A stretch of 64,000 nucleotides of DNA from Paragonimus westermani. Lineage: Eukaryota > Platyhelminthes > Trematoda > Plagiorchiida > Troglotrematidae. The notes under the pieces are model-generated. The model made no database searches. It was not told the origin of the DNA and was given only the letters and a program-made list of their open reading frames with translations. A program made the position numbers and the translations under genes. This document shows, piece after piece, positions 62,963 to 64,000 of this stretch. The stretch covers positions 81,557 to 145,556 of the forward strand of contig QNGE01000276.1 of the NCBI GenBank assembly GCA_008508345.1, in the 5' to 3' direction. Position 1 is the first letter of the stretch. Each line of letters begins with the position of its first letter.

Positions 62963-63145
62963 CTAGAAGGAAACGTTATTAAGAGGGTCAACAAATATTA
63001 AAGTGTGAATACAGGTACGCCATTGACTGCGACACACCGCCATCTCGGATAGCGTATCTAACCAGCGGTTTGAGTGATTACAAGGACCCCATCCAGGCAG
63101 GCGATGGCTGTACACTTTGTTCAGTGGAGCAGTCAAGGTCTTCAT
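62963..63145 (-). pseudogene. RTE-like LINE, C-terminal end of the protein
   Basis: Reads MKTLTAPLNKVYSHRLPGWG, then WLDTLSEMAVCRSQWRTCIH and a stop at 62963. This is the characteristic C-terminal segment of SR2-type LINE proteins. It is in a different frame from the RT parts upstream. Confidence 0.75.
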
Positions 63146-63618
63146 ATTTCGTGACTAATTTGTTGCTTGACCACCACGCGATTTTACCCAACTGTTGGTG
63201 ACCTCCGAATATGATGCCCGGTGAGGTAAACGCTCAGCTGGCATACGGATCACATGACCCAGCCAGCACAAACTGTGCAACGTAATTAGTTGACCAATTG
63301 ATCGCGCATCCCGAACGTTCCGGATTACGCGCTGGCATTGCTCACGCGATCAGTCCACTTAATGTGGGCCAATTGACAGAGACAACGATGGTCAAACACA
63401 GCATGTCTGTTGATATCTTGCTTGCGAACAGGCCACGTTTCAGAACCATACAGCAAAATGGAACGCACACAAGCATTATAGACCCTTCCTTTCAGCGACA
63501 ACCGAACGTCTTTGCGACGCCACAGATGACGCAGTTTGGAAAAGGCAACTCGTGCCTTCGCTATCCTCGCTGATATCTCATCAGCAATATTACAGGCTGA
63601 CGAGATAATACTACCCAA
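63146..63618 (-). pseudogene. RTE-like LINE, post-catalytic RT and thumb region
   Basis: The frame at 63325-63618 contains the LGSIIS motif, EISARIAKARVAFSKLRHLW, LLYGSETWPVR and FDHRCLCQLAHIKWTDRVSN. It then breaks. The remaining segment down to 63146 shows, in a shifted frame, CWLGHVIRMPAERLPHRA (about 63195-63260), the usual W.GHV.RMP pattern. Confidence 0.8.
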
Positions 63619-63649
63619 GTATGTGAAACTGTCTACAGTCTCAAGCGGA

Positions 63650-64000
63650 TTACCTGCAATTAAAGAATGTAGGAGTGGAAATGCCCCAGTCTTGAAGCAT
63701 CACTTTGCACTTTGAAGGTGCGAAGCGCATTCCATACAAACCAGCCTGGTCACTCACCTTGTTCAGCATGGTCTGCATGTCTTCGGCAGAGGGGCTAAGT
63801 AAGACAATGTCGTCCGCGTACTCCAGGTCGGTCAATCTAGCGCCAGGAAGAAGCTCAACACCAAGCCCACTGGATTTACGAAGCGCACCCTCCAGAATGT
63901 CGTCCATGACAAAATTGAACAGGAAGGGGGAAATCAGACACCCCTGACAAACACCACTAGAAGTGATGGACGCCCGAGACAGTTGTCCATAAACTCTCAC
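63650..64000 (-). pseudogene. RTE-like LINE reverse transcriptase core (partial)
   Basis: A 116-codon frame enters from the window edge. SSGVCQGCLISPFLFNFVMD is the RT motif with the usual arginine of GVRQGCP changed to cysteine and its proline to leucine. YADDIVLLSPS carries the catalytic Asp pair (about residues 61-64 of the visible part), followed by FAPSKCKVMLQDW. A one-base frameshift near 63660 separates it from the downstream part. The enzyme would copy element RNA at the nicked chromosomal target. Confidence 0.85.

Larger units (their letters stand above)
62876..64000 (-). mobile_element. RTE/SR2-like LINE, 3' portion, continues past the window
   Basis: The minus strand reads the reverse transcriptase and C-terminal region of a non-LTR retrotransposon in order from the window edge to a 3' tail of ATGATG-type repeats at 62876-62892. 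Family features are the YADD box, a YLGS segment, ARVAFSKLRHLWRRKDVRLS, LLYGSETWPVR, and a final RLPGWGP...SQWRTCIH stretch. These match the pattern I know from SR2-type RTE elements of schistosomes. The endonuclease end lies outside the window. Several frameshifts indicate a dead copy. Confidence 0.82.

Noticed and set aside
1..64000. CRISPR arrays, bacterial operons, rRNA genes, spliced-leader or U6 genes
   Set aside because: I looked for regular spaced repeats and conserved RNA landmarks and saw none. The content is that of an animal genome.

Overview
The window reads as non-coding DNA from an animal with a large, repeat-filled genome, most likely a parasitic flatworm (trematode type). The evidence is the company of repeats: an SR2/RTE-like LINE, several Penelope-like elements (PLEs) with GIY-YIG endonuclease domains, Ty3/Gypsy retrotransposons, and a tRNA-derived short repeat. 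There are no operons, no bacterial signals and no long intact host reading frame. The taxonomic call is inference; the repeat identities rest on protein motifs that can be read directly.

Layout. 1-5.6 kb: mostly unrecognised DNA with two possible host exons (1748-2022 and, weaker, 4356-4527). 5.6-8.0 kb: a decayed Ty3/Gypsy copy (G2) whose RT core and most of RNase H are deleted. 8.87-9.54 kb, minus: a 5'-truncated PLE with an intact 221-codon endonuclease-end frame. 12.2-12.5 kb: an old inverted dimer of the short repeat. 14.8-15.15 kb: the best copy of the short repeat, with 40-bp perfect inverted ends and a 12-bp target-site duplication. 15.4-15.7 kb, minus: a second PLE remnant. 20.4-21.2 kb: a decayed, unidentified frame. 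22.95-25.6 kb: a second Gypsy copy (G1) with RT and RNase H, most of integrase deleted, and a probable 3' LTR. 29.35-29.81 kb: another short-repeat copy whose inverted arms flank a 194-base assembly gap. 30-32.6 kb: older short-repeat fragments. 31-54 kb: long featureless stretches with a scatter of small splice-bounded open segments on the plus strand, some with compatible phases, which may be exons of one or two long-intron genes. 55.5-56.6 kb: two adjacent PLE endonuclease fragments. 60.75-61.08 kb: another inverted copy of the short repeat with an 11-bp duplication. 62.7-62.88 kb: a short-repeat head abutting the 3' end of the RTE-like LINE, which runs on the minus strand to the window edge.

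The most interesting signal is the short repeat. Four separate loci carry it as a fold-back: a tail or body in reverse orientation followed by the head and body in forward orientation. Three have 11-13 bp direct repeats at their borders. This looks like a retroposed element that repeatedly lands as an inverted dimer, rather than a simple SINE or a cut-and-paste MITE. The machinery that could move it (RTE-type LINE, PLE) is represented only by broken copies here.
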